DNA of 64,000 bases from contig OZ010574.1 in assembly GCA_963932145.1 (NCBI GenBank), positions 81,927,733-81,991,732 on the forward strand, read 5' to 3'. Shown here piece by piece: positions 1 to 13,504 of this stretch (positions are counted from its first letter, which is position 1; each line of letters begins with the position of its first letter). The notes under the pieces were generated by a model. The model made no database searches, was not told the DNA's origin, and was given only the letters and a program-made list of their open reading frames with translations. The DNA is from Acanthosepion lycidas (Eukaryota; Mollusca; Cephalopoda; Sepiida; Sepiidae). The position numbers were made by a program, and so were the translations under genes.

Positions 1-1174
1 AATTATAATGTAGGAGTAACAACAGCACTTCTAAAAAGATGTGTTTAATAAATATAGCGGCGTTTATAATACTGGTTTAAGTCCCTGTTGCAAAACCAAT
101 GTATAACTAACTCTCTTGTTTATTTGAGAATATTTCTAGAATTGGTAATCTGACAGCTGAAAAACTTTGTTAGGTGTACTAAGAATTCTTTTACGACTAG
201 ATGGTACCAACATATACTATCCTTTACCAACACTACTTGTAAAAATAGTATATCTCTTTCTTAATATTTTTGAAATTCAAAAAAGTTAATAAATCTCCTA
301 CAATAAAATGGAAGGTCTTAAAAGGAGCTAGAACCTGTAGATCTTTAAATGAACCTTGTTTTTTATGCTTACATGAGAAAATAGAAATTATCAAATTTAT
401 TAATAAAGTTTCCTTATTAAATCAAAGAAGTGAACTAACTGTAAATTGTAGGCATAGTTTACTGTTTAACATACAGAATGGTTAAACTTTGAATTTGTTA
501 ATACTTTTTCTTACAGTAATAATTGGTAGTTTTACTGCAGTGCACCTTGTATGGTTTACTATTCTGTTGTGTAAAATTCATTTAGATTTAATATAGCTCT
601 GCATTGATGTCTACTATTATTAATATCTTATATTGATTAGTTTGTATTATTAACATCTTATATGGATGGTCTTTACATAATGGTTGCATATTAATTTACC
701 AGTAAGAGTTTTGAATTTATGATACAGTTTTTTCTCACCAGTTTCTTAAAGAATCCTTTTAATTATCAACTACAAAATTCTATGTAGGAAGATCACCAAG
801 CATATATAGCTAGATTATCTGTTTTCCCCTTAGCTTCCTGTGAAGTTGAATGTCATACTTCTCTATATTTTCCAAAATAATATAATCAGTCGCAAACAAA
901 ATTCTCTAGAATTTCTATCTAGACAACTTCATGTCATGTCCTATATGATTTTTTCAGTTGGTTTGGATTTTAGTGTAGGCATCAGATTTAATTGGTTAAT
1001 CATGGTAAACTTGTAAGCCTCATTTTAATTTTTTTTTTTTCGTTTCTTTGTCTTCTGTTTCTCTTTCAAAAAAGAGAAAGCATTCTGCTTTTTTAAAATA
1101 ATCATTCGCTCACTAGTAATTTACCATCACTTGAGGAGACATTGGTAGTGTTGGAACACGATTGCTGTTGTGTT
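1..1174. other. Anonymous AT-rich DNA
   Basis: No gene, transposon end or structured repeat recognised. Holds a short poly-T run near 1028 and loosely repeated TTATTAA/ATCTTATAT wording around 615-665. The open frames here are short and resemble nothing I know. Confidence 0.6.
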
Positions 1175-1208
1175 GAGATTTTTAACATGTTGAGATTTTT
1201 AACATGTT
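1174..1208. repeat. 17-bp tandem repeat, two copies
   Basis: The unit GTTGAGATTTTTAACAT occurs twice in direct succession with no mismatch, followed by a T-rich run. Probably a local slippage duplication. Confidence 0.8.
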
Positions 1209-1232
1209 TTTGTTTTAATCTTTAATAATAAA

Positions 1233-1234
<2 letters not shown>

Positions 1235-1282
<48 letters not shown>
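1235..1282. repeat. (TA)n microsatellite
   Basis: About 22 uninterrupted TA units followed by an ACAC/ATAC run. It is one of about twenty such tracts in the window. Confidence 0.95.
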
Positions 1283-1285
<3 letters not shown>

Positions 1286-2950
1286 ACACACATACATACA
1301 TACCTCAAAGCAGGGCTTAAGACAGGAATCTTTTGTTAAAAATTTTCTAAAAGTTGCTCCTGTTTTTCTTTGGGTGATGCGTATTCCTTGAATTAGACAC
1401 TGTTTGTGCAGGCAATATGCAAAATTTGTTTCTTAAATCAGTAACCTTTTACAGAATTCAAAGACCAAAAGATTTTTTTGAAAATGCAAGGTGATAAACC
1501 TTTTAGCAAGCATGAAAGTAAAATCTTTCTTCATCTAAGTTTTTATTCTTTTTAATTTGAAAATGTCTTTATTCAGATGAGTTTCTAATAGAAGTAATGA
1601 GATTAATTTGTAGTCAGTTGTATATACAGAATATATATCCAGATTAAACTCGAGAAAGATATTCATTTAAACCCAGATAAAACTGAAGTAAAAGATTATT
1701 CATGAGGAACTATGAATTAAATGTAAAAACTATTTGAAGTCATACTTCTGTCTTTGAGAGTTGTTGATATAATCGTTTCCCTTTCTTCAAAAGTTTATAG
1801 GATTTTTTTTTTTTTTTTTTCATTCTCTCTTTCTTCCTTACCAGTTATTTAAATTAGGCTCATATCCAAAGGGTGTCAACTCTGGTAACTTTTAGATTTC
1901 ATTAAGTAAACTCTATTCCATCAACCTTCTGTATTCAAAGAATGCATAAATTAATAACAATTTATTAAGCATTAGCCTAATTCTTAATACACCAGATGAA
2001 AGGTTAAAGGTTAATTACCTTGCAGATTATGTTTTATACATAATTTGAAAGACTTGTAATTATGGAATTTGCTTTAGGAATGCTTCAATCTTTGACAGTA
2101 TCCTCTTGCTGTCTTAGACTTATGCTTAGAAATTCACCAAAGACCTTCAGGTTTACTTCATTGGCTACATTTCCTCAAACCAAATTATAGCCACTAAAGA
2201 AATCAAGTCCAGACCCATTCCTGTGTATTCGTCATTGCCTGAATTAGAATCTAGTGTGTGAAAGAGAAAGCAAAGCAAAATTGATCAATTCAACAAATCA
2301 ATAAAGAAATATATCAAAATTAAATATTTTAATCTTTGAAAACAGATAAAGCATTTTTTCTTTCACTAAGCAAAATTAAGTGTTCTTAGAAAACCAACAA
2401 AAGAAGAAAGTTATAAATTGGCAAAAATACTGGAAATTGGAAATATGAAGGGAAAAAAAGGCCAAATATTCATTGCAATAAAAAAACGTTTTCTATGAAT
2501 GCAAAAAGGAAAAAGCATGAAATTTGTGGTTGTCAGAAACTTAATAAATTATGAAGCGATTTCCCTGGCGTATTTTTCATTCAGCAATGAAAAATAAAAG
2601 TTGATAAGAGAAAGCAAGAAGTTATGGTTTTAACAAATGGAATTTTCTCTCATGACTATTTGTGTCTCTCATACCAAATATGACTGCAACCAGGTGATTA
2701 ATGGTCTACATCAGCTTTATGCTCTTTTCTGAACAAGTCAACAGAGTCGGGCAAATAATTTTGTTGTCCTACCATTGTCAGACCCAAGAGTTTCTATTTT
2801 TATTCAATAAAAGTATCAGTTCAAAACAGGTTAGATTTGTAACCCCCTATCTCCTGCACTGCCATTCTACTCCAAATTTGGCCACTCTGCTCTTTGGTTT
2901 TGAGGGAAAAAATGGTTTTATTGTGTGATAAAATTGCATTAAGTGTTTGA
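1283..2950. other. Anonymous AT-rich DNA
   Basis: No recognisable gene or element. Contains a poly-T tract at 1804-1820 and A-rich wording around 2270-2520. Confidence 0.55.
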
Positions 2951-2951
2951 A

Positions 2952-3018
<67 letters not shown>
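2951..3018. repeat. (TA)n microsatellite
   Basis: About 32 TA units ending in ACACAC. Open frames across it are runs of Tyr-Ile and are artefacts of the repeat. Confidence 0.95.
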
Positions 3019-3026
<8 letters not shown>

Positions 3027-3277
3027 ATTCATTCATCAACATTTCTCATTCACACAGATACTCAACCTTAAGTTTTTTTTGTCTTAACAATTCACCCCTG
3101 AAGATGAGCTCAGATGAGATTGTAAGTACTTGGGAAAATAAAAGAAATGAAAAAACCAACAGTGTGTCCCTTAATCAATTTAATATTAAGAAGTTATTCA
3201 GAGAATTCAAGAAGATTAAGATAAAAGATGAAGATAAAACAAATTTTGTAATAATAACTTGTAACATTATGCTTGAA

Positions 3278-3293
3278 ATAAATAAATAAATAA

Positions 3294-3339
<46 letters not shown>
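3278..3339. repeat. (AAAT)n-(TA)n compound microsatellite
   Basis: Five AAAT units run directly into about 19 TA units. The stretch between this and the preceding tract (3019-3277) shows no recognisable element. Confidence 0.93.
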
Positions 3340-3340
<1 letters not shown>

Positions 3341-3529
3341 AGGCTGGTTAATAAAATTTGAGTAATAAAAAGCCAACAAAATCATGACAATATTGGCAAT
3401 AAGGTTGCCAATATTTTATTATATATTTATTATATATTAGCCTCTTGACTGAATTGAAGTAAAAAAGAGAGAGATTTTTATGACTGTGTCCTTTTTCATC
3501 AAGACAAAAAATAAACAAAGAAGTGGGAC

Positions 3530-4610
3530 TTACTCTTCTGAGGAATGTTGTTGGTTAAAGGTCTCACTGGGGAACTTATACTCTCTGAGTTAAACCCAAA
3601 TCCCTGTTTAATCCCTCAATGTTTGAATTTATTTTGAAAATACATTTCAGCTCCAATGTACATCTTTCTTGTTGGCTGTTGAATAAATATGATAAAAACA
3701 TGCATTTGATGTCATCAATGCTTTGGAATGGTTAGTTGAAGGGTGCAGTGATAGGAAATTGTTGTTGTCTTTTGACAGCATTCTGCAACATAATTCCTTT
3801 TTTTTTTTGCATTTGTGGCAGAAAAGTAAATATAAAATTTGAACTGTCACAAGTCAGAGCCAATGGTTTGAATATTGTGTGAGTGTAGGAGGCTGGGGTT
3901 TGAAATTGCTGACAGTGGTTATATGTTTACAGTCATTGAGATTTATTGAAGGTGATATTCCCTTGGTGAAGTGGTGAATTATGTATGCAAGATGATGTTA
4001 GGAATATGTGTAGATTGGGGGATGATGTTGAGTAGGTTCTTGCTGAATATCTTTCTAATTGTTTGGTTGAGTTTTAAATATTGGAAATCTTTTGTTAAGA
4101 TATGGGAAAACTTGTCAATATTGTAATTAAAATAAAAACCATGGGAATTATGGAATTATTTTATTGTTAGGTTTTCATAGGTTAGAAGAGTATTTCTATA
4201 TTGTTTGGGAGCCTTAGTGGGTAATTCCGATTGAGAAATTAACTGAATGGTTGTCCTGTATGTTTTTTTTTGTAATCTGCATTTTCTGAACAGTTATGTT
4301 TTATGCATAAACATTGGCTGTAGATTATTCATTTTTTTTTTTTTATGTTGGTGAGGTGGCAGCTATTGAAATTTAGGCAGCAATGACCATTGGTGGGTTT
4401 GGTGTATATTGTAGTGGAGATATGATTATTATTTAGATGTACCAGTACATCCAGAAATGGGAATGCATCTGGTGGAATATTCCATTGTGAATTTTATGGT
4501 GTGGTGGAAACTGTTGTGGTGATTTTTAAGGTCTTGGAGACTGTTCAACACTGTGTGTCCATATAAAGAAGATATTGTCTATGTATCTGTGGCAGTGTAG
4601 GTGTGCTAGG
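3530..4610 (-). pseudogene. Penelope-like retroelement, RT palm to GIY-YIG, decayed
   Basis: Minus-strand remains of a Penelope-like element, a retroelement coding for a reverse transcriptase fused to a GIY-YIG endonuclease. Reading leftwards, about 4590-4300 encodes the RT palm after motif C, including HTIKFTMEYSTRCIP and HISTTIYTKPTNGH, in more than one frame. The catalytic motif (YVDD in this family) reads YIDN near 4580, so the second Asp is lost. About 3870-3540 is the endonuclease region: TCDSSNF...FTFLPQM matches CDSPNLIYLLFCHKC of the copy at 13.9 kb, and the end reads EGLNRDLGL, as in that copy. Several stops and frameshifts make it inactive. A 12-bp-arm palindrome (ATATCTCATTCC and its complement) lies within it at about 4627-4652. 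Confidence 0.8.
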
Positions 4611-4639
4611 TGCTATCTACTGAGTATATCTCATTCCAG

Positions 4640-5640
4640 GGAATGAGATATGTTGAGTAGATGCCACCAACTTAAAAAAAAAATCAATAATCTACTGCCA
4701 ATGTTTATGCATAAAAATGTATTTGTTCACAAAATGGTGATTACAAAAATACATATGGCTGCAGTTAATTTTTTTTGTTTATATCAGTTAGATTTCATTT
4801 AAATATACATGGAGACCTAACAAATTCAATCTGCAACATACTTGTTGATAATACAGATATAGTAGCATGTAAGAAAAGATTAAATATAATGGAAGCATTA
4901 TTAATAAAAAAAGAAAAAGCGAACACTCAATAATGTCAATTATGCACATGGCCACAATGTGCTGTTTGGAAAATAAACCATGCCTATAAATCTAGAATTA
5001 TAGGCATGCATAGCACAACCCATATATTGAGTTCAAAGTAAAAATAAAATCGACCTTGATAATGGCTAAAATTATAGCCGAAAGTGCTCGGATATACAGA
5101 ATATTTAGACAATTTCTACATAATTTATGTCCAGTAAAGAAGAAAATTATAAGAACACAAGAAAAATTAAGTAAAAACTTAACTTCAGTACTTTGGCAGT
5201 TTCTTTTAATGAAAATTGTATAAAAGAGAAATTACTGACCAAATACACAATTTTATATATATATATATATGAAAGAGGGATTCTGAAAATGTTTTTTTAA
5301 CTTTGACATTTGCTCTTTTTGATCAGATCTTGGTAAGCAGGTCAGGCTGGAATGCTTCAATACCCCATTGTGTATGTGCACATGTGTGCAAAAATAAACA
5401 CAGATTTATACATATGTATTTATATATGTCTGTGTGTCTGTACACTATTTTACCTTAGAAGATTAATTGTTTATAGTAAATTCAAATATATTTATTAAAT
5501 AAACTCTGCTTTGTAGAGATTGCTGTGACTGAATGGTAAAGAACAGATGTTTAAAAGCTTGTGTCCAGGGATAAAGAAATGTCTGTTTGATTTCTGCAAA
5601 ATAGTTGCATTTTCTTTACTATGATTTTCTGATGAATTTA
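4640..5640. other. Anonymous AT-rich DNA
   Basis: No gene or element recognised. Contains a short (TA)10 run at about 5252-5270 and a CA/TG-flavoured stretch at 5370-5440. Confidence 0.55.
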
Positions 5641-6075
5641 CAATGTCATTGGTCCTGACCTGGCATCTCGGCTTCAGTTAATTTCATTCTGCTGTAGCAT
5701 AGCTTCTCTGTGTCATCTCTATAAATACTTTCATGGCAAATGTTCTGCTATGGTATCTTGATGCTATCTATTTAAAAGCAGTACTAACTTGGTGGAAAGA
5801 TCTCATTTTACAGTTGATATGACTAGATGTAACCATAAGTTCTATGCTGACAGTTTATTTTCTTGCACATCTAACTTGTAGCTTATTGCTTTCAACTTAA
5901 GTTTGATCTTTAAAAATTTAATGTCAATTGTTATTTTCTGTCTTAATTTCTGTTCTTTAATTGTTCCACAGTGCTTAATGTTTTTCTAATATTCTTTCAC
6001 ACTTGATAACCCCCAGCATCTTAGTGGCATTGTTGCTTTGCTTATGGTGAAATGATTAAAAGGCAAAAAAAAAAA
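5641..6075 (+). pseudogene. LINE-A 3' fragment (Jockey/CR1-like), 5'-truncated
   Basis: C-terminal tail and 3' UTR of the non-LTR family called LINE-A here. It matches the other copies (28.6, 51, 55 and 61 kb) from the segment read as NVIGPDLAS in intact copies, through EIARCNRKFYANSFF, to the 3' end GGTGAAATGATTAAAA followed by an A-rich tail. 5' truncation and stops show a dead-on-arrival insertion. The family is placed by its tail pattern (RYFHGxCS, then LWNSLP, then a short basic end). The exact clade was not tested. Confidence 0.75.
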
Positions 6076-9000
6076 AGTGGACATTAATTTTACTATTGGA
6101 AAAATAAAAAGGGAATATCTACTTAAACATTTGTATCAACCAAACTAATGTTTATTGGAAAAAAAAAGAATATCTTAACTATTTATAACAACTGACATTT
6201 TGTGTCAATTAATTTTATGATTGATTTTTTTCCAAGTTATGAATAATCCTTCTCAAACAATGATAAAATTCCATCAGAAATTGTCTAAAGTTCATTTTGG
6301 AAGAAAAGTAGAGGAAATATGGTCCAAACTTTTAACTTTCTTAAGGCATCATCAGGTAGATATTTGGTGAGTTTAGTAAAATTTTGAAATATGATGTAAC
6401 AACACTATTTAAAAAAAAAAAATAAGCTGTTAGCAAATATGTGATAAAAGCATCTGGAATGGAATTCATTTTTTATTTTATACTTTTATATACATTTTAA
6501 GTTGTGGTCGTTTATGTTATAATTGTTATTCACTGATAGTTTCTTTTGTTGTATGAAGTTTTCCTTCAAGGATCATAAGTCTACTTATACTATTTGATTT
6601 TGCTTGTATTTTGGTATTGTTTGTGACTAGAAGGATCCTTATTAATGTGTTATCTGATGGCACTCTGATAGGTGGCAAGTGAGTAGTTCTGAATGAGATG
6701 TAATAATGTTATCTTTTCAAGTATACGGTATTTTTGTATAAGATTTCTATTTCAGTTTGCTTGGCGATGTTGCTGTATTCATTTTGTATGTGGCAGTTTG
6801 GTCCAAAATTTAGAAAGTTCTCTTGATGTTCAGTTAGTTGTATATTTGAAAGATTGAGACATTGGGGAAAAAATGTCTGCCATTTTTTTATTTTTTTTTT
6901 TTTTGTCTTAAAGAATATCTAAGAATATGTATTTAACAGAATATATACAGCTTGTAGAATTTTTCATTAAGTGGCATTTTAAAACATGATTTCATTTTCA
7001 ATGTAAGTGAAATATATATTCTAAAAAGGTCACCTTTCAATGTATCTTTAGATATGATTAGTGTGTGGATTGCGAATTTTAAAGGTTTTAATTGGTGAAG
7101 GGAAATTAAAATGAATTTGTCATCATTTGATGTTCTTTTATTTTTTGAAAGGAAAAACAAAATTGCTGTACAATCAGCAAATAGATATGTACTATTTATG
7201 GAGATGGTGCCACTGTTAAGGATAATATTCATAAATTGTTTGCTAGCTTAAGAAGTGCAAATTTCAGGCTTGCAGCCATTGATGATGACCAAATCACAAT
7301 GCTGATTAAAAATAATCTATATCATATGACATTTCAGAGATATTCCACATATTGCATATGATGATTGTAAGAAATCTGAAAATAATTTGATATGTGAACC
7401 ACTACAATGTTTGAGTACCTTATTATTTAACAAAAATTTAATGTAACACATTTCCATTCTAAGATTTTCTGCTCCATCACAACTAAATGAAATGAGCAAT
7501 TGTTAACCATTCTTTTGATAAAAGCCAGTCTGTATCTGAAGAAGGTAATGCTGTGTATCTGGTGGGATTGGGACGACATTGTGTATTATGAGCTCCTTCT
7601 GTAAAATCAGTCTTTGAATTCAGACATGCACTGTTCCAAATTGGATTGATTAGATTGCAGCAATCAAAAGAAAATCCATCTGAAATTGGCCAATTAGAAG
7701 AGTGTCATCTTTCATCACAGGTCAATGTCTGACTGCATGTCTTTTTCTCAACTTGGCTGAAATTGGTACATCTTGTCTGATATGTCCTAATACACTCCCC
7801 ACCATATTCATCTGACCTTTGCCCCTTCAGATTATACGTTTGGTCCTTGTAGAATTCTCTTAATGGAAAGATCTTCAATTCCCTGGAAGTCTGCATAAAA
7901 AAAATTTAAAAAATAAGCTGTAAGCAGTTGATCTCCCAGATAGATATGAAGTTGTGGGAGGATGGAATCCTGAAGCTGACCCAAAGATGATGAAATTAAA
8001 TTTTCACATATGACTAAATAAATCTATGCACAATATGTAATGTCTTTCAAATTTATTTAAGAAATGTAATGAACTTTTGTTGTAATCCAATAGTATACTA
8101 CAATAATGTATTAAAAGTTTTTCATTTTATTTTTTTAAAAATTTATATTTTATCAAAGTAAATTTTTCATGTTTTAAATTTTTTTTAATGCAAGAATTTC
8201 ACAGTTGTCTCTTTTTGTAAAGCACTCAGTTTTTTTGTAGTTTGCAAATAATTTTGATGTAGAGAAAGGCTTTTTACCTTTCAGTTAGTAGCATTTTTCA
8301 TCTGTAAATTTCAGAACCATTATCATCACATATATGAAAGCATTTTCATCCTCCCATCAAAGTATACATTTAAGTTTGATTTAAATATGAAAAATTCTTA
8401 CTCTGAAGTAAAAAGTGTCTTGTAGGTTTCTATTTGATAATGAATTAAAATTTGTTACTTAGGATTTTTTATGTAAATTTTTATTCTAAAATAATTGGCA
8501 TCGTTTTTGTATTTTGATCAAAATTTGTGGCGGCACATTGTTCAGAATGTTCAGACCTCTTCGTTCTTTTCTTTCTTGTATAAAACTTGGGAATTTAATA
8601 CTTGTTACTCTTCAAAATAACTTGTGTTCTGATGACAATACATCAAATATAAATATAGCATGAACATTGTCTTGTCACTTAGAGTAGACACACATACACA
8701 CATTCAATAAGCAAATGGATCACTAAGCAAGATTGATTTCAAAAAATAATATACACAATTTTCTTAATGTTTTTTCTTCCTTCAAGATGAAAAACAGATG
8801 TTAGCTGCTTGATTATTAAATATAATACATGTTGCTTTTTAGAAGTGTGACCATTTCAGGACATCTGGTTCTTTAATGAAAGTGAAAATGTTCTAGTACA
8901 ATTTTGGATACTTTTTACGGTTGGTCACTGTTGCATGTCGGTTAGTCAATTGTTTGGTTAGCAGGGCCTGGATTGTTGAGATCTGGCAACAGTTTATATG

Positions 9001-11754
9001 CTTTTAATTTTATGAATACAAGTGACTTTTCCCAATCATTAAATTCTGATCACTACTCAATATTAACTTTGGTTTTGTGATCTCATTTGAGCCCAATTGG
9101 GAAGTATAAATTTTTACCACAGAGTTTCCAGTAATTTTTTTAAAACCTGAAATACCCTTCAACTGAATTCAATCTTTTTAAGGGCACTAAGAATTTTTGC
9201 ACACATCTAAGTTGTAATGAAGCTATAGGATTTATTTCATTTAGCATGATCCATTTCTAAGATGTTGTAACTTTATCCACTTTACTGTTTACTAAATACT
9301 GTGTGCCCGAGGTTCTTTATATTGATTAACTTGAATATATGGCTTCAATTACTTCCTCAGTAAGAGCAATATGGAAGAATATTTCTGCTCATATATTAAA
9401 ATTTGTCATGGTTCTATAAAAAGTTGTTGAAAATTTGTTGTCAGTTTGAAATGAGACTTCACAAAGGGCCAGTTGCTTTCACCTCTTTGTGGAATTCTTA
9501 TCTTAAGATATAGTCTCAAGCAATCTGATCAATTAAATGTTTAGTGATTATATACAATTCTGTTAGTGATAAAGGCTTATCTACACTAACAAATGATTTT
9601 CAAATATGTGGGTAGTGTCATAGATATTGCCTAAAAATAAAATGAGCAAGCCAAGTTCAAATTCCAGCCAATTCTTTTGCTTTCACCTTGTGCAAATGGT
9701 CTTAGGAAAACATAACAATTTTCTCCAATCTATGTATCTAACAGTAGGGTAGATTCATCTCTTTAGCTTTGGTAAAATAAGACTAGGAGAACAGAAACTC
9801 TGTCTTCAAAATCATGGAGAAAGCAGCCAGATATCACTATCTTTCCTGATAAGTCATGTCAGATGTTAAAGAAAAAGGAAGCTGTGAAGATCTAAAACTG
9901 CCTACATCATGAAGAGACATGACATTAAAAAAAATTGTTTCTCCCTTACAGTATTGAATCCATAATCTCTTTAGTTCCCATTTGGATGCTTCATCCAGTG
10001 TCATCAAATATCAATAGTGTGCCATAAACAAAATATTCTCTTTCATTCAGCTGGCATGTCTGGTCCAATAATTGAAATAAAACTGGCTTTTAATTTAATA
10101 ATCAGATGTCAAGGCTTGAAAAACAAGAATAAATGATGTTGTTGGTGTTTGTGACAAAGCAAATAGTCAGTGAGTCTGGTTGTTGACAAATCGGCTGTTA
10201 GCAAAGAAGACATCGGGGATGGGAGCAAATTAGAAAGCCTTAAAGAAAAGGTTGAAACCAATGCAGTAGAAAAGGGAAGAAAGTCAGAAGTAGAGGAGGA
10301 AGAAATTGATTGTTCGTTTAATTGTTGATTGAGTTTGGCATTTCTTTCAGCCAGTTACCTGCCTGCTTTCACAAACCTATCACAATGATTGGGATGTGAT
10401 ATCATAAGAAAAATTTCAGTACGTTTTTATTTTTTTTTCATTTTACTTCCATCAAGTGTGTGTATAATGGTAAAACTCCAATGGGTGGAATTGTGTGTAA
10501 CAAGGGTCCAAAACTTTACGTTAACGTAATTAAATTGTGTGGACTTTGAGCAAGTAAATTGAATTTACGAATGTGTGCATGTGTGTCAGAGTTAGCATTC
10601 GAAGTATGTGCTCAAGTGTGCATTTAAGTGTGTATTGTGAATTTCTGTGTATTTATGTGTTACATTGATTTCCTGTGTGAGTGTGTGTGCATTTAGCTCC
10701 CACAGGTCACAAAGCTCTTAAGCCCCCAAACTAGTGTGTTCGCAGATTGTCAATCAGTCAAACAAGGAAATGTAACATTTGAGTGGAATATTATTGTTTG
10801 TTTTAGTTTTATTTTTGGGTTATTTTGACTTTTTCTCTTGCTTGTTCTGCTTTTATTCTTTATTTTTGCTTTTTTTACCTCCTGGTGTTTTGAACTGAAT
10901 CAAGAAGGCATGACTTAAGATTGTCTGCCCGTGTTGTTGGTGTGCTAAATGTGTTTTCATTGTGATGGAGACTGAAGTAGAAACAGTGGTTGTTAGGATA
11001 GAGAAAGAGAAAATGAAAGGTGATTGGCTGTTGTCTATGTATTCATAAACACAAGTTCTCAGATCACTGTTTTGTTTATTTTGTTTTGTTTTTCTTTACT
11101 TCATGACTTCATTGTTTTATGCTTTTTTTTTGTTAAACTTTTGTACACATTTTATGCAATTTTCTTTGACTTCTTAAATGTATTTTGTGATGAGTTGTTG
11201 TTTTGGTAATCAGTCAAGTCTTGTATAGCGCCTGGAAGAAACAAAAGAAATTAGTTGGTAGCACCCATCTCCTCACCAAGTTGCATTCTGAGTAACACTT
11301 ATAAGGGATATGAATACGGAATGAACATCTTGGGTGTATATTTGCATCTATAAAACGAGACAAAATGAACAAAGTGCATGTTTTTGCATATAAGTCTTGA
11401 TATATTTTTATGTGCATATGGTTGTGTAAGCATGCATTTGAATCAAAATTATTTTTAAATAGGTATTTGTTTATACAAATAATATCTCTTATAACAGGCA
11501 TTAGAAAATGTGACACGTAAATCCACAAATGTATTGGAATAGGGAAAAGCTAAATGTTAAGAAATAGAAAGATTTCATTAGAAACAAGAATGCTTGATTG
11601 TAATATAATTTCAATTCTCCTATATGTCCTTGAATACTGAAAGATTTCCTCACAGATAAAAAGGACAGAAAGGATGCTGTGAATACCATAGATGAAAAAT
11701 GGGAATGAAAAGGATACTTTTTGATTAGGATCAGTAGAGAACAGTTAAAATTTT
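6076..11754. other. Anonymous AT-rich DNA, 5.7 kb
   Basis: The longest stretch with no confidently recognised element. It has poly-T and poly-A runs and a TG-rich 'cryptic' stretch at 10560-10700. On the minus strand, a pyrimidine run ending TGCAG near 7895 precedes an open stretch (7896-7705) that could be read as an exon, but I recognise no domain in it. A weak tRNA-like box B (GTTCAAATTCC) at about 9655 may mark an old SINE. Confidence 0.5.
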
Positions 11755-11965
11755 TTATCATGCATAAGGAGAAAAGGAGGCTTGTAGAATTTAACACTTG
11801 GGGGTCATGTTAGGCAAGAAGGAGACAGCAAATAATATTTATAATAAACTTATATAGGTATACATCAGAACATGAGCAGGGAGGGACAGTAAGGGGTCAA
11901 ATGTTACTTGGGGTTGCAAGGAATAGAAAGTTGTAGGGAGCCATGATTGCCCAAGTTGTGAAAGG
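11755..11965 (+). pseudogene. LINE-B C-terminal tail fragment
   Basis: Encodes the end of the second non-LTR family (LINE-B). The sequence reads NLTLGGHVRQEGDSK, then a segment matching LCKWMxEQGLGGIV, then ATxxRKLWRAMI in degenerate form. It matches the minus-strand copies at 17.8, 40.6 and 61.8 kb and the plus-strand copy at 59.4 kb. Only about 70 codons survive, with stops. The basic, WRAMI-type C-terminus is typical of endonuclease/RT LINEs of the RTE/Jockey type; the clade is not resolved. Confidence 0.65.
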
Positions 11966-12668
11966 ATATAATACATGCACAGAAATTAATTCATGAAATA
12001 ATATCTTTCTGTGGGAGAGCTCTCTCTCTCGTATATATTTTGTGTGTTAATCAAAGCATTACTACAACCAGTGACATGTAGCAAGTATAACAGCGACTGT
12101 CTCATAGCAACTGAATGTCAGGGTCAGAGTTGCTTCAGCAGGCAAGCTTAGCTTAATTTGGTGTATTTCATTTTAATGTGTTGAATGTTAGAATAAATGA
12201 GCCCAAAGACTGATGCTGGAGTGCTCGCATTCAGTTTTGCTTAGTTTCTATCAATAAGAGTTCAAGGTAGGAAAAAATCACCAACCCAGACAAGGAATAA
12301 AACTCCCAAGTTTTTATTGGTGTGAGAAGTGAACAGAGGCTTTCACATTAAGTACAAATCAAGAGAAAGGTTACAGATAAATTTAATAAAGTTAAAGGAA
12401 AGAGTGCATCACAACACACAGTATATTGATGTTCATTTTCTACAAGGCTGCATAGTCACAGATTGTCCAGAGTACCCAAGCTAACCACAATGTTCATTGA
12501 TAAAAATGTGTTTTCAACGGGTATGCCAACATCAGAACTACACCTTGTACCAATGGAAAAAAAGCTGTCTAATCTGATGAATTCCCCCCCATAGAATAAG
12601 GATAGGGTACATGTGTATCAAATATTCATTTCCATCATTATTATCTTGAAATATTTTAAACAAGTTTT
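11966..12668. other. Anonymous DNA
   Basis: No gene recognised. Contains a short (CT)n run at about 12021-12030 and a C7 run near 12585. Confidence 0.5.
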
Positions 12669-12872
12669 ATGAAAAAGGATAGACACTCTGTTCAATTTAT
12701 ATATTGACTTTTCCAAACTGAGAATAACTTTCTGTAAACCAGGTTGCATTAGATGCAAAAAATATCTGAAATCAAGATATCTGCAGCAGCCAGGTTTGCA
12801 GAAGGTTATCTGCAGTTTGAATAAAGATGATAAATAAATGGAATAGACATAGAATGTCTATCCTTTTTAATA
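12669..12872. mobile_element. Foldback/MITE-like inverted repeat
   Basis: The two halves pair across about 204 bp. The outer ends are GAAAAAGGATAGACACTCTG at the left and the complement of an almost identical sequence at the right (AGAATGTCTATCCTTTTTAA). A second inner pair follows: CAAACTGAGAATAACTTTCT at the left against CAAACTGCAGATAACCTTCT on the complement at the right. No coding capacity. The long imperfect hairpin is what a foldback or MITE element would give. No target duplication was identified, so the class is open. Confidence 0.6.
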
Positions 12873-13282
12873 AAATCTGTTTAAAAGAACAATTACTGCC
12901 TAATTGTCATACCCAATTCGGGATACATGCTTTTACTGAGTAGTTTAGCTTGATGACATCACTTTGCATGGATTCAAATTATAGAATCATAAAAAAATAC
13001 CAGAAAGTTGTCAACAAAATCTATCACACTGATAGTCCCTAGTTCTTGATAAGGACTGAGATAGTTGAAAGTACTTGAACAAAAGAGAACAAAACATGTA
13101 ATTTGATCAGTTTATCCACAATTACCTTATTCAAAAACTGGAAAAATTTAATAAAAAATAAATGGATTTTGTCAGTGGTTAGATGGAAAAGTACTAGAAA
13201 GAGGGAAAAAAAGTCAAACAAGTATGTCCTGACCCAAAAAGAAAAGGTATTGAGCAAAATTTTATGGGAAAATTATGGGAGG

Positions 13283-13504
13283 TGTTGTAATGGAATGTCC
13301 CACACTCCTTATCACCTATTGTGGACTGACTATATTAGTAGATATATATACTGTGCGAGGATATACCTGGTGGACTTGATTTGGGAATTACTAGCCTGCT
13401 AACCGATTCCCTGTCTTTCAGTGGTGTTTTCTCTTTTACAATAAACCTCTCTTTCTTTCATCTACACCCTTTGTCTGTTTTTAATCTTCTTTAAGGATAC
13501 AATA
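13283..13504 (+). mobile_element. Possible short solo LTR
   Basis: A 222-bp block starts TGTTGTAATGG and ends GGATACAATA, roughly inverted at the two ends as in LTRs if one C-to-T change is allowed at the final CA. An AATAAA signal lies at about 13439 in the expected position near the 3' end. Composition differs from its flanks. No convincing target-site duplication was found, so this is weaker than the LTRs at 23.1 and 24.4 kb. Confidence 0.4.

Noticed and set aside
2951..3289. Open frames of 60-112 codons across (TA)n tracts (also at 29.7, 32.3, 36.5, 45.6 and 53.9 kb)
   Set aside because: They are Tyr-Ile, Thr-His or Cys-Val runs produced by dinucleotide repeats, with no coding signal outside the repeat.
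7705..7896. Minus-strand exon-like frame after TGCAG
   Set aside because: Acceptor context is fair and composition is balanced, but no domain or downstream exon is recognisable; not enough to call.
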